From assembly GCF_001750105.1 (NCBI RefSeq), contig NZ_CP014143.1, forward strand, positions 2,945,501 through 3,009,500: a stretch of DNA of 64,000 bases, given 5' to 3'. Below are positions 62,534 through 64,000 of the stretch, piece by piece (positions within the stretch are counted from its first letter, which is position 1; each line of letters opens with the position of its first letter). Both the position numbers and the translations under genes were made by a program. The notes under the pieces are model-generated. The model was not told where the DNA came from, searched no databases, and worked only from the letters and a program-made list of their open reading frames with translations. The stretch comes from Microbulbifer aggregans (GTDB lineage: Bacteria > Pseudomonadota > Gammaproteobacteria > Pseudomonadales > Cellvibrionaceae).

Positions 62534-62621
62534 GGTGGGGTGGCTGAGTGGTCGAAAGCGGCGGTCTTGAAAACCGTTGACTGTAACAGGTCCCAGGGTT
62601 CGAATCCCTGCCCCACCGCCA
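62534..62621 (+). tRNA. tRNA-Ser (anticodon UGA)
   Basis: The 88-nt gene has acceptor GGTGGGG / CCCCACC, discriminator G and encoded CCA (62619-62621). The D-arm is GGCTGAGTGGTCGAAAGC, the anticodon arm CGGTCTTGAAAACCG with TGA, a long variable arm (class II) and the T-arm CAGGGTTCGAATCCCTG. It stands alone after rne with its own promoter and terminator. Confidence 0.97.
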
Positions 62622-62628
62622 TATAAAG

Positions 62629-62654
62629 AAACCCGGCTCATGCCGGGTTTTTTT
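62629..62654 (+). terminator. Intrinsic terminator of tRNA-Ser
   Basis: Stem AAACCCGGC / GCCGGGTTT with TCAT loop and seven T in total at the 3' side. Confidence 0.9.
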
Positions 62655-62737
62655 ATATGTGGTTGGGTAGATTTGGATGAGAACCCCGTTCGAGTCGGAG
62701 CGGGCACAGCCCGCGAAGACCAGCGAGCGCAGCGAAG
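62655..62737 (+). repeat. Imperfect direct repeat, copy 1, downstream of tRNA-Ser
   Basis: About 83 bp, from the T-tract of the tRNA terminator through GTAGATTTGGATGAGAACC and a perfect hairpin GCGGGC-ACA-GCCCGC to GAAGACCAGCGAGCGCAGCGAA. It recurs at 62793-62875 with a handful of substitutions. ATG 62677 opens a 33-codon frame starting MRTPFESERAQPAKTSER and ending at TAA 62776-62778. Whether it is translated is unknown. Confidence 0.8.
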
Positions 62738-62756
62738 CTAATCCCGTCGACGAATC

Positions 62757-62793
62757 GCCCGGGTACAAGCCAGCTTAAGCCGGGCCTCTTTTT
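62757..62793 (+). terminator. Weak terminator-like stem before repeat copy 2
   Basis: GCCCGG (62757-62762) can pair with CCGGGC (62780-62785), followed by CTCTTTTT. It mirrors the tRNA terminator that precedes copy 1. Confidence 0.45.
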
Positions 62794-62875
62794 GTGTGGT
62801 CGGAGGTAGATTTAGATGAGAACCCCGCTCGAGCCGGAGCGGGCACAGCCCGCGAAGACCAGCGAGGGCCGCGAA
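62793..62875 (+). repeat. Imperfect direct repeat, copy 2
   Basis: Second copy of the element at 62655-62737, 138 bp further on. The same hairpin GCGGGC-ACA-GCCCGC is kept. ATG 62816 opens MRTPLEPERAQPAKTSEG, similar to copy 1, in a longer 89-codon frame that I do not trust as a gene. From 62876 to 63172 I see nothing else except what must be the promoter of the next gene. Confidence 0.8.
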
Positions 62876-63172
62876 ACCAACCCCTGCCCCTTGATCCCAA
62901 TCCCTCTCCCCTCTCTCAGGCCCAATCAGACTAGCGCTAAAGCGGCAAAGCTAACCCCATCCCGAATCCTTCTTAATTATCTGCCGCAATTAAAACCCAT
63001 CGACTCACATCCAATCACCATAGCGTCTCTAAAGCTTTTCAGCGCCCCGCGGCCGATCCTCGATGAGGAACATCTGAAACGGTGACTCGCACTCCTGCAC
63101 TGCTGAGCGGCTGGAAGTAAGGCATTTCCCGCTGGTCTATGCTGATGGCACAAGTTTATATATGTGACCGCC

Positions 63173-64000
63173 ATGCATAGTCCAAAACCCTCAGCTGAGT
63201 CATCCGCTGCAACTTCTGAAGAAGCGCAAATTAAGAAATTGGTGTTCTATGGTTCGGTGATTGGCATCGTGCTGTTCTCCCTCTGGGCGATGATTTTCAC
63301 CGAACAAGCCACCAATGTGATCTACGCGGTTTTGGCGTGGATCTCAGGGAGCTTTGGCTGGCTCTACTTTCTTGCCATCGTCTCTTATCTTGCTTTCGTT
63401 ATCTTCATCGCCTTTTCCGACTATGGAGACATCAAACTTGGACCGGATCATGCCGAGCCTGAATTCAACATTGTCACCTGGGCGGCCATGCTGTTTGCTG
63501 CGGGTATCGGCATTGATCTGATTTTCTACTGTATCGTCGAGCCGGTGACCCAATTCATGGCGCCGCCGGTTGGTGACGGGGGCACGGAAGCGGCGGCGCG
63601 GCAGGCAATGGCGATCACGTTCCTACACTGGGGCCTATCGGGATGGGGCGTCTATACGCTCGTCGGTATGGCGCTCGCCTTCTTCAGTTATCGCCATGGG
63701 TTACCCCTTACGATTCGCTCCGCCTTATACCCGTTGTTCGGCAAAAGGATTTACGGACCGATCGGCAACGCTGTGGATATTGCGGCAGTGCTGGGCACCG
63801 TCTTTGGCGTGGCAACAAGCCTCGGCATTGGCATTATCCAGCTCAATTTCGGCCTCAAATACATGTTCGGGGTGCCGGAGGGGACGTTTACCCAGTCTGT
63901 GCTGGCCCTGCTGATTGTGGTGTTTGCGGCTATTTCAGCGGCAACAGGTGTGGAACGGGGTATCCGTCGGCTATCCGAATTCAACATGCTGCTGGCCATT
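63173..64000 (+). CDS. betT: BetT-like choline/betaine transporter, N-terminal part (partial)
   Basis: Translation from ATG 63173 (MHSPKPSAESSAATSEEAQIKK...) stays open to the window end (276 codons). It shows BCCT-family helices and the block NIVTWAAMLFAAGIGIDLIFYCIVEPVTQFMAPP (split here by description), then TFLHWGLSGWGVYTLVGMALAFFSYRHGLPLTIRSALYPLFGKRIYGPIGNAVDIAAVLGTVFGVATSLGIG. The GIGID variant of the family's glycine-rich helix is that of H+-coupled E. coli BetT rather than Na+-coupled BetP. It would import choline for osmoprotection. The rest lies outside the window. Confidence 0.88.
   Translation, partial: MHSPKPSAESSAATSEEAQIKKLVFYGSVIGIVLFSLWAMIFTEQATNVIYAVLAWISGSFGWLYFLAIVSYLAFVIFIAFSDYGDIKLGPDHAEPEFNIVTWAAMLFAAGIGIDLIFYCIVEPVTQFMAPPVGDGGTEAAARQAMAITFLHWGLSGWGVYTLVGMALAFFSYRHGLPLTIRSALYPLFGKRIYGPIGNAVDIAAVLGTVFGVATSLGIGIIQLNFGLKYMFGVPEGTFTQSVLALLIVVFAAISAATGVERGIRRLSEFNMLLAI

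Noticed and set aside
62816-63085. 89-codon frame downstream of tRNA-Ser as a real gene
   Set aside because: Only its first 18 codons are conserved with the repeat copy; the remainder looks like random translation of intergenic sequence.

Overview
This window is a GC-rich piece of a gammaproteobacterial chromosome. The gene orders closely resemble Pseudomonas and marine Cellvibrionales: icd divergent from rluE-mnmA-hflD-purB; ppsA/ppsR-pabB-cysB; and rne/rluC-HAD-maf-yceD-rpmF-plsX-fabD-fabG-acpP-fabF-pabC-mltG-tmk-holB-pilZ-tatD. A Microbulbifer/Halieaceae-like marine bacterium is my best guess from synteny, the TonB receptor and the RNase E tail style. The genus cannot be proved from the sequence alone. 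I see no insertion sequence, prophage or CRISPR array.

Layout. 1-8 kb: end of a cold-shock gene, icd, then rluE, mnmA, hflD, purB, a RoxA-type ribosomal oxygenase, a GNAT and a small unknown protein. 8-28 kb: an unusually dense two-carbon/fatty-acid block with malate synthase G, a secreted cyanophycinase-like peptidase, a LysR regulator divergent from isocitrate lyase, ackA-pta, a monooxygenase-fold protein, a long acetyl-CoA hydrolase/transferase paired with fadE, rraA, an L,D-transpeptidase and ppsA with its regulator ppsR. 28-33 kb: pabB, a CxxC thioredoxin-fold protein, cysB, and a 5'-nucleotidase downstream of a TetR regulator. 33-41 kb: a TonB-dependent receptor, a PuuB-like oxidase divergent from a PuuA-like glutamyl-amine synthetase, an alanine/glycine:cation symporter with an extra soluble domain, and a D-cysteine desulfhydrase/ACC-deaminase family enzyme. 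41-46 kb: yajC alone, a very short AraC protein, bcp, DUF2244, mdh and an all-alpha dUTPase. 46-59 kb: the fatty-acid synthesis and DNA-replication cluster on the minus strand. 59-64 kb: rne with a long leader, tRNA-Ser(UGA), an imperfect repeat pair, and the start of a BetT-like choline transporter cut by the window end.

How the genes work together. icd, glcB, aceA, ackA, pta, the CoA hydrolase, fadE, mdh and ppsA together cover acetate and acyl-CoA entry, the glyoxylate shunt and the route to PEP. The puuA/puuB pair and the TonB receptor share an upstream element (AAACCGAAT-N-ATTATTCAA), at 36811-36855 as a near-perfect 45-bp dyad and at 35390-35412 as a single half. This suggests one regulator links an outer-membrane transporter to glutamyl-amine metabolism, and it is the most interesting new signal I see. 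Other points worth a second look are the symporter insert, the secreted cyanophycinase homologue, the RNase E tail with REER-like and two NDPR motifs, a 12-C homopolymer beside the DUF2244 gene, and the duplicated element after tRNA-Ser.
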